64,000 bases of DNA from Candidatus Flexifilum affinis (GTDB lineage: Bacteria > Chloroflexota > Anaerolineae > Aggregatilineales > Phototrophicaceae), in the NCBI GenBank assembly GCA_016713325.1, contig JADJPJ010000093.1, forward strand, positions 196,326 through 260,325. Direction: 5' to 3'. Every line of letters begins with the position of its first letter. Position 1 is the first letter of the stretch. Positions 8,745 through 18,600 of the stretch are shown piece by piece. Under the pieces are notes generated by a model that saw only the letters and a list, made by a program, of their open reading frames with translations, was not told the DNA's origin and did not search any database. A program made the translations under genes and the position numbers.

Positions 8745-9498
8745 TTTCGCTTGTGGGCAGGGTGCTCATGAAGTGCGCGATGCGATTTTTCAGGCGCTGC
8801 GCCGTCATTGCGAACGCCTTCGCGCGTAAATCGTCGTCGTCGATGGCGACCGGATCGGGAAAGCCCCAGTGCAGCTGCTGCCCTGATCCAGGGAAAGTTG
8901 GGCAGAGTTCCCGTGCTTTGTCGCACACGGTGATCACGTAGTCGAACGGCTGATCGGCAAACAGGGCGAGGGCGCGCGGCTGCTGCCCCCGAAGATCGAT
9001 GCCCATCCGTTCCATCGTCCGAACCGCGTCCCGGTGGATTCGGGTCGGGTGGCTGCCGGCGCTGAAAACCTCCAGCCGCCCCTGGCTCAGATGGCGCAGC
9101 AGCCCTTCGGCCATTTGCGATCGAGCGCTGTTGTGCGTGCAGACGAACAGAATCCGCTGTGGCAGAAGTCGCGCGGGTTCGACCGCCGGCAGCGCCTGCC
9201 CGACCGCCGGGTGCAGAGCCTGGCCCGCTTCCAGGAACAGCTGGCGAAACCGGTCGAGATCGAGGCTGTAGTACACATCCCGCCCATCCGCCTCGCTGCG
9301 GCGGGTGGTGACGAGCGCTTCCTCTCGCATCTTCTTCAGGTGATACGACACCAGATTCATCGGCTGCTCAAGTGCCGCGACCAGCTCATTCACCTTGTGG
9401 TCGCCGCTGGCCAGCAGCTTCAGGACGCCCCAACGCACGTCGTTGGCCAGCAGTCGGATGAATTCCGGGGGATGGGCGCTGAGGGTGTGTGTGGTCAT
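8734..9498 (-). CDS. ArsR-type winged-helix regulator fused to arsenate reductase
   Basis: A 254-residue fusion. Residues about 1-100 are an ArsR/SmtB winged helix (FIRLLANDVRWGVLKLLASGDHKVNELVAALEQPMNLVSYHLKKM). Residues about 117-250 are a low-molecular-weight-phosphatase-type arsenate reductase with the CX5R loop CTHNSARS and a downstream Cys pair spaced CDKARELC, the three-cysteine set of thioredoxin-coupled ArsC. The regulator half contains no cysteine at all, so the usual As(III)-binding Cys cluster is missing; the first Cys is the reductase nucleophile. The gene starts four bases after arsC ends. The protein may couple sensing to the enzyme half, or be a regulator responding to something else. 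Confidence 0.9.
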   Translation of the reverse strand: MTTHTLSAHPPEFIRLLANDVRWGVLKLLASGDHKVNELVAALEQPMNLVSYHLKKMREEALVTTRRSEADGRDVYYSLDLDRFRQLFLEAGQALHPAVGQALPAVEPARLLPQRILFVCTHNSARSQMAEGLLRHLSQGRLEVFSAGSHPTRIHRDAVRTMERMGIDLRGQQPRALALFADQPFDYVITVCDKARELCPTFPGSGQQLHWGFPDPVAIDDDDLRAKAFAMTAQRLKNRIAHFMSTLPTSESES

Positions 9499-9501
9499 CG
9501 G

Positions 9502-9942
9502 CTAAGAAACCCGCTCTGCTTCTTCGTTCTCCGCCAGCCACAGTTGGACTCGCGCGGAGATCTGGTCCCGAATGTCGCGAAAGTAGGCAAGTTTCTCTGC
9601 ATCAGTCCCTTCGGCGCGCACCGGGTCTTCGAACAGCCAGCGGTGAATGCGTTTCGCATCGGCACTGATGCGCGGGCAGTCGTCTTCCGCCTTACGGCAG
9701 ACGATCACCGCGTCGTCGAAACTCATCCGCCCCATGATCTCCTTGATGTCCTTGGAGCGCTGGTCGCTGACATCGATGCCGATTTCACGCATGACCTGAA
9801 TGGTCAGCGGGTGAATTTCCGTCGCGCGCATCCCCGCGCTGTAGGCCTGATACTTGCCGTCCCCGAAGTGCCGGAGCAGGGCTTCTGCCATCTGCGAACG
9901 CGCCGCATTGTTGGTGCAGAGAAACAGGACTTTGCGCGCCAT
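9502..9942 (-). CDS. arsC: arsenate reductase, thioredoxin-coupled
   Basis: A 146-residue low-molecular-weight-phosphatase-fold arsenate reductase. The P-loop CTNNAARS (CX5R) starts near residue 9, and the resolving pair is seen in VIVCRKAEDDCP (Cys-X6-Cys), as in Staphylococcus/Bacillus ArsC; the general-acid Asp is in FEDPV. It reduces arsenate to arsenite in the cytoplasm. It is the promoter-proximal gene of the operon, with a palindromic operator about 35 bases upstream. Two ArsC modules (this one and the fusion) therefore share one transcript. Confidence 0.92.
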   Translation of the reverse strand: MARKVLFLCTNNAARSQMAEALLRHFGDGKYQAYSAGMRATEIHPLTIQVMREIGIDVSDQRSKDIKEIMGRMSFDDAVIVCRKAEDDCPRISADAKRIHRWLFEDPVRAEGTDAEKLAYFRDIRDQISARVQLWLAENEEAERVS

Positions 9943-9976
9943 GCCTTGACCTCTCTGAATAAATCAAGCGCAATTG

Positions 9977-9994
9977 CTTCAATTCAATTTGAAG
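9977..9994. promoter_or_regulatory. palindromic operator upstream of arsC
   Basis: A perfect inverted repeat CTTCAA-6 bases-TTGAAG lies 35 bases upstream of the arsC start in an AT-rich patch (about 9960-10015) that otherwise interrupts a GC-rich region. Position and form fit an ArsR-family operator, presumably bound by the ArsR-ArsC fusion. No experimental support is available. Confidence 0.5.
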
Positions 9995-10049
9995 TGTATT
10001 CGACAGAGGTCTGGGTGTCAAGAAGAAACAGATGCTGGGGTAGCGGAGA

Positions 10050-10073
10050 TCGTAGGGACGGCATTCTTGCCGT
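10050..10073. repeat. short hairpin repeat of the GTAGGGAC family
   Basis: GTAGGGACGGCA followed by a four-base loop and TGCCGTCC forms an eight-base-pair hairpin. The same GTAGGGAC start is found inside dnaE2 (17811, 17946) and at 39219; the 39219 element carries the same GGACGGCA/TGCCGTCC arm. This copy appears truncated, since no GTCCCTAC end is found. Confidence 0.6.
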
Positions 10074-10133
10074 CCGCCATTTGGCCAAGAACTTGAAATG
10101 CACGCCAGACGCTGACGTTTTTTGTTTATTCTC

Positions 10134-10230
10134 TCAGCCGCAGTGGGCGGAAGGCGCTCACCACCAGGTTGACCACCCCGCCGCGCCGCGATGCCCCTCG
10201 GCGATCAGAAACCCCGACCCCCGGATCGCC
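10134..10230 (-). pseudogene. duplicated fragment of the dnaE2 3' end
   Basis: This roughly 97-base stretch is nearly the same as 15629-15730, the last codons of dnaE2 (shared blocks include ggcggaaggcgctcaccacc and gaccaccccgccgcgccgc), with a few substitutions and small indels. It keeps the dnaE2 orientation but has no polymerase gene attached. It lies just downstream of the giant protease gene, so that gene sits between two copies of the dnaE2 tail, as if it inserted there with a duplicated border or arose by a tandem duplication followed by deletion. Confidence 0.85.
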
Positions 10231-10250
10231 TCCACAATGCGGAGACGGAC

Positions 10251-10294
10251 AAAAAAGCAGCGGCAGGCCCCGAACGAGACCTGCCGCCGCTGCT
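10251..10294 (-). terminator. Rho-independent terminator of the protease gene
   Basis: On the minus strand an arm GCAGCGGCGGCAGG (93 to 80) pairs with CCTGCCGCTGC (67 to 57) around a roughly 12-base loop, with one three-base bulge, and is followed directly by six Ts (complement of 10251-10256). It lies just past the protease stop codon at 10314. Confidence 0.8.
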
Positions 10295-10313
10295 CCTCAC
10301 GGGTGACATCTAC

Positions 10314-13300
10314 CTACGGCGCTGCGCCCGATTGCCCAAAGTTCGACGCCAACAGCGAGAAATCGGCAATGTTGATGACGCCATCTTCGTTGAAGTCTGC
10401 CCGCGCGTCAAAACCTGCCTGACCCTCTGACTTGCCGAAGGCGGAGGCCAGGAGGGAAAAGTCGCTGATATTGACGATGTTGTCGTCGTTGGCATCGCCC
10501 TCGCGCAGGGTGCCAATGTCAATCTCATTGAGACCAGCTTGCAGCGTCACTTCCACGGCGTTCGCCAGGGTATGTGAACCCTTGACGTAGATCCGATGAT
10601 CCCAGCGGAAGGCCGCTGAACGTGAACTGACCGTTTTGATCGGTTGTGACATCGCCGTCGAAGACAGTTGCGCCACCACTGCTCGGCGTCACGTTCACAT
10701 ACAGCATGGCTTCCCACGTCTGATCCGGCGGCGAACTGCGCCCCTGCAGCGTAACCGTAGCGGTGACCTGCATGCCAACCACGACCTGCACCGCAGCCGT
10801 TCCTGTTCCGCCGTAGGGATCCTCCACGGTATATTCGAAAGTAGTTACCCCTTGGAATCCTTCGGAAGGAATGTAGGTGATCCCATTGCGTTCATTGATA
10901 ACCTGTCCGCTTGCGGGCAACGTCACTGAACTTATCGAAAGCAGTTCCATGGCCTGATCGTCGCTGTCGTTGGCGAGCACATCGATGAACACCGGCGTAC
11001 CCTCGGGTGTAGTGGCGGTATCGTCCTGCGCTGCCGGCGGAGCATTGTCAACTGCGATATCGACATAGCCGACCGCCTGTCGAGAGAACGCCGCAGTTTG
11101 AGCGCTGACAGAAACGGTATTGAGCCCAGGTGGCAGCGTTTCGGTACGTCCGCCGTAGACGCCGTCATTGGCTGCCCCGTCTGCATGCGCGCCATCGTCC
11201 AAAAGCGACATCGTCGTCTCTGCGCCGTCCAAAGAACGAGTGAGGACAGAGACCGTTGCGCCAACGACCGGGCTGCCGTTGTCCGTCACAGTTGCCGTGA
11301 GAGGAACCTGGTCATCAGGGTCAGGCTCGCCAACATTCAGGGTTACGCTGATGGGATCGCCTTCCAGCATAATGCTGAGGAGCAGCGTAATCGGTTCCGA
11401 AGACGGATTATTCAGTTGCAGTGTCCAAGCGCCGGCGGCAGGGTCGTTGGCGTACAGTGAGCGGAAGGGTTCACCCGCCAGTTCATCGGTCGAGTTGATA
11501 GAGTCGACCACGGCGGCGGCGGGATCGAGAAGCGCAGAGTCGACGTACGGTCCAAACAGCGAGACGGTCAGCAGCGAACCTTCGAGAGCAGCGGGAACAT
11601 TGATGATCTCCGTGACATCGCTGTTCGCCGGAACAAGGAGCGTCTTGGTGGTGAGCAGCTGCGAGGCATGGGCGAGCGCTGCTTCGCTCTGGAGGGCAGG
11701 GACGCTGGCTGTGACAGAACCATCACTCGCCGCACCCGTCAGCCAGTTCTTTACCGCCAGAAAATCGAAGTAACTGAAAGCCATCGCCGCATGGAGGCTT
11801 ACGCTCGGTCCGCTATTGACCAGGGGAATCGCCAGCACACTGGACTCGGCGACAGTGCCGTCGCCCCGGGCCAGGCACGTCAAGGTGCTGATGCCTGCCA
11901 GCCCATAGAACGGAATGCCGTGCCGTTCGGTGACTGACGGATTGAACGCCTCCCTCATGTACCCTGGCGTGAGCTGGCTGACGGCAGGCTGAAACATCGG
12001 CAGCCACGCAAAGGGAATTGCATAGCATGCGCCGCCATTTGGCGTGCCCATCATGACGAGGTGGCCTACCAACGGGCGGTTGTCGGGCAGCAGGGTCGGC
12101 ATGCTGCGGTGAATGTACTGCCGCGCAATGAGGCCCCCCATCGAATGGGCGACCAGGTCGACGTGCCAGGCATTCTTGTCCCGCCGCAGTGCGTCGATAT
12201 AGCGCGCGATTTCGAGAGCGTTCTGGGCGATGGTGTTCGTCGGCTCAAGGGGCGCGGTCAGGCTGCCAACGTTGAGCGTGCCCGGATACTGCCCATCGCC
12301 GACTGCGTAGCCGATCCAGTCTGGCGCGCCCGTACCAGCGCCCGACAGAAGTGCTTTGAAGAAGTCCCACGTGGCTGCCGATGTGCCGGGGAAGCCATGG
12401 ATAAGCACGACCGGGCGCGGAAGGATTTTCAGCAGTTGTAGCTCACGATCGACGATGACGCCCCCGACCTCGACGCTGACGCAAATTAGGAAGGAATTGG
12501 GCGGCGTGCCCCCTGGAAACCACGCCAGGGCAGAACTGTCCTGTTCATGCAACACCGGGGTAGCTTCCACAGTCGAGAGCGAGATGACCTCTTTGCGCAT
12601 CAGCGTTTCGTCATCAGCGTCTACGCCGCACGCAATCGAGCCAAACCGAATCGTCGCGGTGAGATCGGCATCGGCGTCGTTGATGAGATCGGCAGTGATG
12701 CGAACCGTATTGCCAGCATAGGTGCCCGACTCGGGCACTGGAACCCACTGGTAATTGGCGACGCTTTGATGCTCAATACGCAAACTTTGGATGAAGACTC
12801 GGCCTGGGCTTACTCCCTGCCGGTCATGGACGAAGACATCCGACCAGCCCTGCGTATCGAGGGGAACAAGGTTGTCAGCCCACGAGTCAAACGCGACATA
12901 GCGCCCATCTTTAGAGAGGGTTGGAGAGGTTGAATCGCTATTCCCCTGCACATCCTCCGAATTGACCGACACCAGGGATGTCTGCCCTGTCAAACGGTCG
13001 TGAACGAAGATATCCGACCGATTGTTTGTATCGTTAGGGACCAAGTTGCTGTCCCAGGAGGAAAACGCGACATAGCGCCCGTCCCCAGAGAGGGTTGGAG
13101 AGTATGAACCGCTATTCCCCTGCACGCCGTCGTCAGTGACCGACACTCGCGTGGTCTGCCCAGTCAGGCGGTCGTAAACAAAGATGTCGCCTGAGTTGTT
13201 TGTGTCATTGGCGACGAGATTGCTGGCATAGGACACAAACGCGACATAATGCCCATTCCCAGAGAGTGTCGGAATGACTGAAGGACCATTTGCCGGCGCA

Positions 13301-15472
13301 CCCGCTGAACTGACCGACGCCAGTGATGTCTCCCCCGTCTCTCGATCGTGCACGAAGATGTCCAGGCTAGCGTTGGTATCGTCAGGAACGAGATTGCTTG
13401 CGGGCGATACAAATGCGACATAGCGTCCGTCCCCAGAGAGAGCTGGTAAGTATGAATAAGCGTTTCCCTGTACGCCGTCTGTACTGACCGACACCCGCGT
13501 GGTTTCCCCGGTCAAGCGGTCATGGACGAAAACGTCGGCTGTGTTGTTTGTGTCGTTGAGGACCAGGTAGCTGGCAAAGGACGAAAAAGCAACATAGCGC
13601 CCATCCGAAGAAATGGATGGAGGACCTGAATTCAATGAGCCAATTCCTTGCATACCCTCCGAACTGACCGACACCAGCGATGTCTGTCCGGTCGCACGAT
13701 CGTGAACGAAGACATTTGGTCCGCCGGTCATGTCGTTAGGAACGAGGGTGCTGGCACCGGAGACAAACACGACATAGCGCCCGTCTTCAGAGATGGCAGG
13801 ACTCATCGAATCGCTATCCCCCTGCACCCTGTCCGTACTGACCGATACCCGCGTGGTCACCCCGGTCAAGCGGTCGCGTACAAAGATGTCGCGAATTCCG
13901 TTTGTATCGCCGGGGACGAGGTTGCTGGCTCCTGATTCGAACGCGACGTAGCGCCCATCGCCAGAGAGGGTTGAAGGGCCTGAATGGGAACTTCCTGGCG
14001 CGCCGTCTGTACTTACCGAAACGCGCGTCGTCGCTCCCTGACCTGTGCTGCCTGTCGTGTATGCTGCAAGAACCGCCGCATGAACATCGATCCGCCCATC
14101 GCCGTAAAGGTCGTCGCGTCCCGCCGCGCCCAGGTCAATGGCTGTGTCCTTCAGAATGATTTCCACCTGATCGGGGTTGAGGCTTGGATTGACCGACAGC
14201 ATCAGCGCGATCGTCCCAGAGACGTGCGGCGCTGCAGCGGAGGTCCCGGCGAAATTAGCAACGTAATCGCCAGGGGCAAGCCCGGCAACACCCCTGATAT
14301 CTGTTGTCCAGATGTCGGCGCTCCCCGGCGCCATAATGTCGAGCTGCGGACCCCGCGCACTGGCTGATGGGCTTTGCCAGTCGCAGTCGCTTGTTGTCGA
14401 AACACAACGCGTGTCGGAACGTCCGGTCGCACCGACGACGACAATGTGGTTGAGTTCCGCAGGGATGTAGTACTCCGAGTCGCTCGGATCAAGGTACTCG
14501 TTGTGGTTTCCTGCGGCAGCAACCACTATCACACCAGCGTTGTGGGCGTAGTTGATGATATCTTGCATCATCATTGCGCCTGAACTTGACACGGATTGAC
14601 CTAAGCTCATGTTGATGATCTTCGCATTGCCGTTGACCGCCCAGACGATGCCGTTGAGAATTGCATCGAATGGACATCCTGTTGTCGCGCCACAAACCTT
14701 CACCGGCATGATCTTCGCGCCCCAGGATAGCCCTGCGACGCCAATGCCATTATTGGAGACGGCACCAATGATGCCGGCGACCGCGGTGCCATGCCCCAAG
14801 TCATCCTGAGCCAGTTCATCATTGTTCACGAAGTTTCTGCCCGTCCCAGAGTTCTTTGCCCAGAGATCCGGGTGCAAGATGTCATGCCCTGAATCCAGGA
14901 CGGCAACGACAATCGACCTCGCTGCCGGTGGTGATATCCCAGGCAGCGGGGACATTCAGTTGGGCGGTCGCGCTGTTGTTGAGCGCCCACTGACCATCGG
15001 AGCCAGGAAAATGCTCATCATTCGGGACAAGGTTGACACTGCCGATGAAGTTGGGTGAGGCGAGTTCAACAGAAGGATCGGCCTGGAACACCTCAGAGAG
15101 CGAAAGCACATCAACATCCGGCGAGAGCGTCATCTTGACATACTGCGCCAGACCAGAGTCCAATGGTCGCGCTGCGGCCTCTCCAAAGTCAAACAGCGGT
15201 TGGACGGACGTCACCCCCACGCTCTGCATCAGGGCGTTCAGCGTATCCGAAGTCGTCGACCGGGAAGCGGCGTCGAACGCGGTGAACTGCGCCAGCTTGA
15301 CCAGCAACTCACCCGGAACATACTGGAAGATCCCATCCGTCACCGCCGGCAGCGTGTGGGTCTGCTGCGCCGTCGCATTGACGCCAGTGCCAAGCAGACC
15401 GATCAGGATGCAGCACACGAAGAGATATCTGAAGCGGAAGAACAAGCGCGGAGTGGCTGCGGCGTACGGCAT
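10314..15472 (-). CDS. giant secreted subtilase with propeller, lipase-like and dockerin domains (two frameshifts)
   Basis: About 1,715 residues after joining three frames. The order is: signal peptide (about 1-35); an S8 inhibitor/N-terminal region ending FQADPSVELASPNF; subtilase catalytic domain with Asp in VAVLDSGHD, His in GHGTAVAGI and Ser in GTSAAAPHVSG; seven repeats of about 58 residues (LSGDGRYVAFxSxASNLVPxDTN...DIFVHDRLTGxTTRVSVS), a likely seven-bladed propeller; an alpha/beta hydrolase with VLIHGF, Ser in AHSMGG, Asp in GDGTV and His in SLHAAM; Ig-like and cadherin-like modules (DVLANDSDD); a Cna-B-like segment; and a C-terminal type I dockerin with two F-hand repeats (DANDDNIVNISDFSLL and ADFNEDGVINIADFSLL). 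Frame breaks lie near 14917 (between ITTGS and IVVAVLDSG) and near 10600 (before DHRIYVKG); each is a single-base change. A secreted or surface-bound protease-esterase is inferred. Confidence 0.85.
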
Positions 15473-15621
15473 AGGGCATCCTTAGGGCAGTGTCGTCATC
15501 TTTCTCATTATCGTATTGCCTGATCTGTATAAGGGTCAACGATGACAGATGTCACAACTCTGAGCGCGGGTCGCGGCCTGAGCTGGTGTACGACCTGGTA
15601 ATTGCATTGTGGTGCATCCCC

Positions 15622-18600
15622 TCACCCCTTCAGCCGCAGCGGGCGGAAGGCGCTCACCACCAGATTGACCACCCCGCCGCGCCGCTCGATGACCCCCTCG
15701 GCGATCAGAAACGCGGATCCCCGGATCGCCCCGCGAAACTCGGCGTAGATGTGCGGGCGCACCACAGCGTTGATGAACCCGTCCTCGTCCTCCAGCGTGA
15801 TAAAGTGCATGCCCTTGGCCGTCGGCGGCGCCTGGTGCACCACCACCATACCCGCCGCCTCCACCCGCTGACCGTCTCGCAGCGCCATCAGCTCACGGCT
15901 GCCCAGGATGCCCTGCGCGTGCAGAACTGCCCGCTGCGTGGCCATCGGATGATCGCCCAGCGTTAGCCCCATCATCATGTACTCGGCGCCCAGCACGTCG
16001 AGCGCAGAGGCGGTGGGCAGCGCCGGCGCTGCCTCGGAGGCGAGAAAAGGCAGCGTATCCGGCCGCTCGTCGATCGTCCCCAGTTCCCACAGCAGAGCGC
16101 GCCGCGACCGCCCCCAACCGTCGAAGGCGCCGGCGGCGATCAGGTTCTCCGCCAGCCGCTTGGGCAGCTCGGTTCGCTGGCAGAAGTCGCGCAGGTTGAG
16201 GTACGCCCCCTCCCGCGCGCGCAGGTCGAGGATACACGCCGCCGCCGCTTCGCCGATGCCGCGCACGGTCATCAGGCCGATGCGGATCGCGCCGTCCACG
16301 ACGAGGGATCGGGCGGCGCTGTGGTTGACGTGGGCAGGCAGCAGGCGAATGCCGTGCCGCCGCGCATCGCCCACGATCACCGCCGGCGACCAGAAGCCCA
16401 TCGGCTGGTTGTTGAGCAGCCCGCAGAAGAACTCCGCCGGGTGATAGCGCTTCAGCCACGCCGATTGGTAGACCAGCACGGCGAAGGCCGCCGCGTGCGA
16501 CTTGGGAAAGGAGTAGCCGCCGAAGGCTCGCAGGGTGTCGAAGACGGCATCGGCCGTGGCCTGCTCCACCCCTCGCTCGATCGCGCCTTCGACGAAGATG
16601 TCGTGCAGCTTTTCGACGGCTTCCGCATGGCGCTTGGAGCCGAGCGCCCGCCGCAGCAGTTCGCCCTGCCCCGGTGTGAACCCGGCCAGATCGCGCGCCG
16701 TCTTGATCACCTGCTCCTGGAACAGGATCACCCCCAGCGTCTCGGCCAGCGCCGCCTCCAGATCCGGGTGGGGATAGCGCACCGTCTCCTCGCCCAGCCG
16801 CCGGCGCAGATACGGATGCACCATGTTGCCCTGAATCGGCCCCGGCCGGATCAGGCTGATGCTGATGATCAGGTCGTTGAACAGGCGCGGCTGCATGCGC
16901 GGCAGCACCTGCTGCTGGGCGCGGCTTTCGACCTGGAAGACTCCGATAGTGTCGGCGGCACTGACCATCTCGTAGATGGCCGGGTCGTCGAAGGGCAGCG
17001 CGTCCAGATCGGCGCCGACCATCGACGCCGCTTCGGAGACCGCCGAGAGCATGCGCAGGCCGAGCAGGTCGATCTTGACCAGCCCGGCGTCCTCCAGAGC
17101 CTCTTTATCCCACTGCACCACCGAGCGGTCGGCCATGGTCGCCGGCTCGGTCGGCAGGCGGCGGTGGATGGGCGAGCCGGTGATGATCATGCCGCCGTTG
17201 TGGATGCCCAGATGACGGGGGAAGCCATCGATCTGGCTGCACAGGTGGGTCAGCAGCGCCCACGTCTCGTGCGAGGCGCGGCCGTCCAGGTCGATATGCG
17301 ATCGCGGCGCGAAGCTCTTGACCTCGGCGAAGGGGTCATAGGCAGGGTGCTCGGCGGCTTCCTGGAGGATCTCCGGGGGCAGCCCGAGCGCCCGGCCCAC
17401 GTCGCGCAGGGCGGATCGGGCGCGGAAGGTGATGAAGGTGCACGCCATCGCCGCGTGATCCCGCCCGTAGCGCTCGTAAACGTACTGGATCACCTCCTCG
17501 CGCCGCGCGGCATCGAAGTCGATGTCGATGTCGGGCGCGGTCCGCCGCTCGTCGGACAAAAACCGCTCGAAGACCAGCCGGTGCTCCAGCGGGTTGATCG
17601 GCGAAATGCCCAGGGCGTAGGCCACCAGCGAGTTGGCCGCCGATCCGCGCCCCTGGCAGCGAATGCCGTGCTGCCGGGCGAAGCGCACGATGTCCCAGAC
17701 GATCAGGAAGTAGTTGCTCAGCCCCGCCCGCTCGATGATCTCCAGCTCGTGGGCGAGCTGCGCGGCAAGGGGATCGTCGGGCGTCGCAACCGGGTAGGTC
17801 GCACCCCCCCGTAGGGACGCGCTACTGCGCGTCCGTCCATCAATCGTCGTCGTGTCACCCTCATCACGGACAACCCATGGGTTGTCCCTACTCGGCGTCG
17901 CCCGGCCGTTGTCGCCTCCCCCCTCCCCCTTGCCGCCTTCTCCCCGTAGGGACGCGCTACTGCGCGTCCGTTCATCAATCGTCGTGTCACCCTCATCACA
18001 GATATCCCGTAGATCGTCCCCACGCAGCGCCGTCCGGCCGTTGTCGCCTCCTCCCCCACCCCCCGCGCTACTGCGCGTCCGTTGCGCTTCTCCCTCCGTC
18101 GGCCCATTCACCCTCCACGCCCATTCCTCGACCCACGCCTGGCACAGATCGGTCAGATACGCGTGGGCACCGCGCTCATCCGGCACCGGATACTCCGGCA
18201 GGTCCTGCAATCCGAATTCGAGCTGAAAGTCGCACATCGAGGCGATGCGCAGGGTATTCGCCAGCGCATCGGGGCGGGCGACGAACAGCGCCGCCATCTC
18301 CTCAGCGCTCTTCAGATAGAACTCGGAATTGGGGCGCAGCAGGTGCGGCGCTTCATCCAGCGTGGTCAGGTGGCGGATGCAGACCAGCACGTCCTGGAGC
18401 AGGTGCCCGTCCCGCTCGGCATAATGGACGTTGTTGGCCGCGACCACCCCCACGTCGAGCCGATCCGCCAGCGCCGCGGCCGCCAGGATGCAGCGCGCAT
18501 CGTCAGGGAGCTGATGATGGTGCAGTTCGAGAAAGAAGCGATCGCGCCCAAACGCCGCGCGCAGCCGCTGCGCCTCGCGTTCGGCGCGGGCGCGGTCCCC

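Noticed and set aside
9034..10422. 462-residue plus-strand frame
   Set aside because: It is antisense to arsC and the ArsR-ArsC fusion and continues through repeats; the opposite strand has clear families.
16321..17814. 497-residue plus-strand frame
   Set aside because: Antisense shadow of dnaE2 in GC-rich sequence, without recognisable domains.
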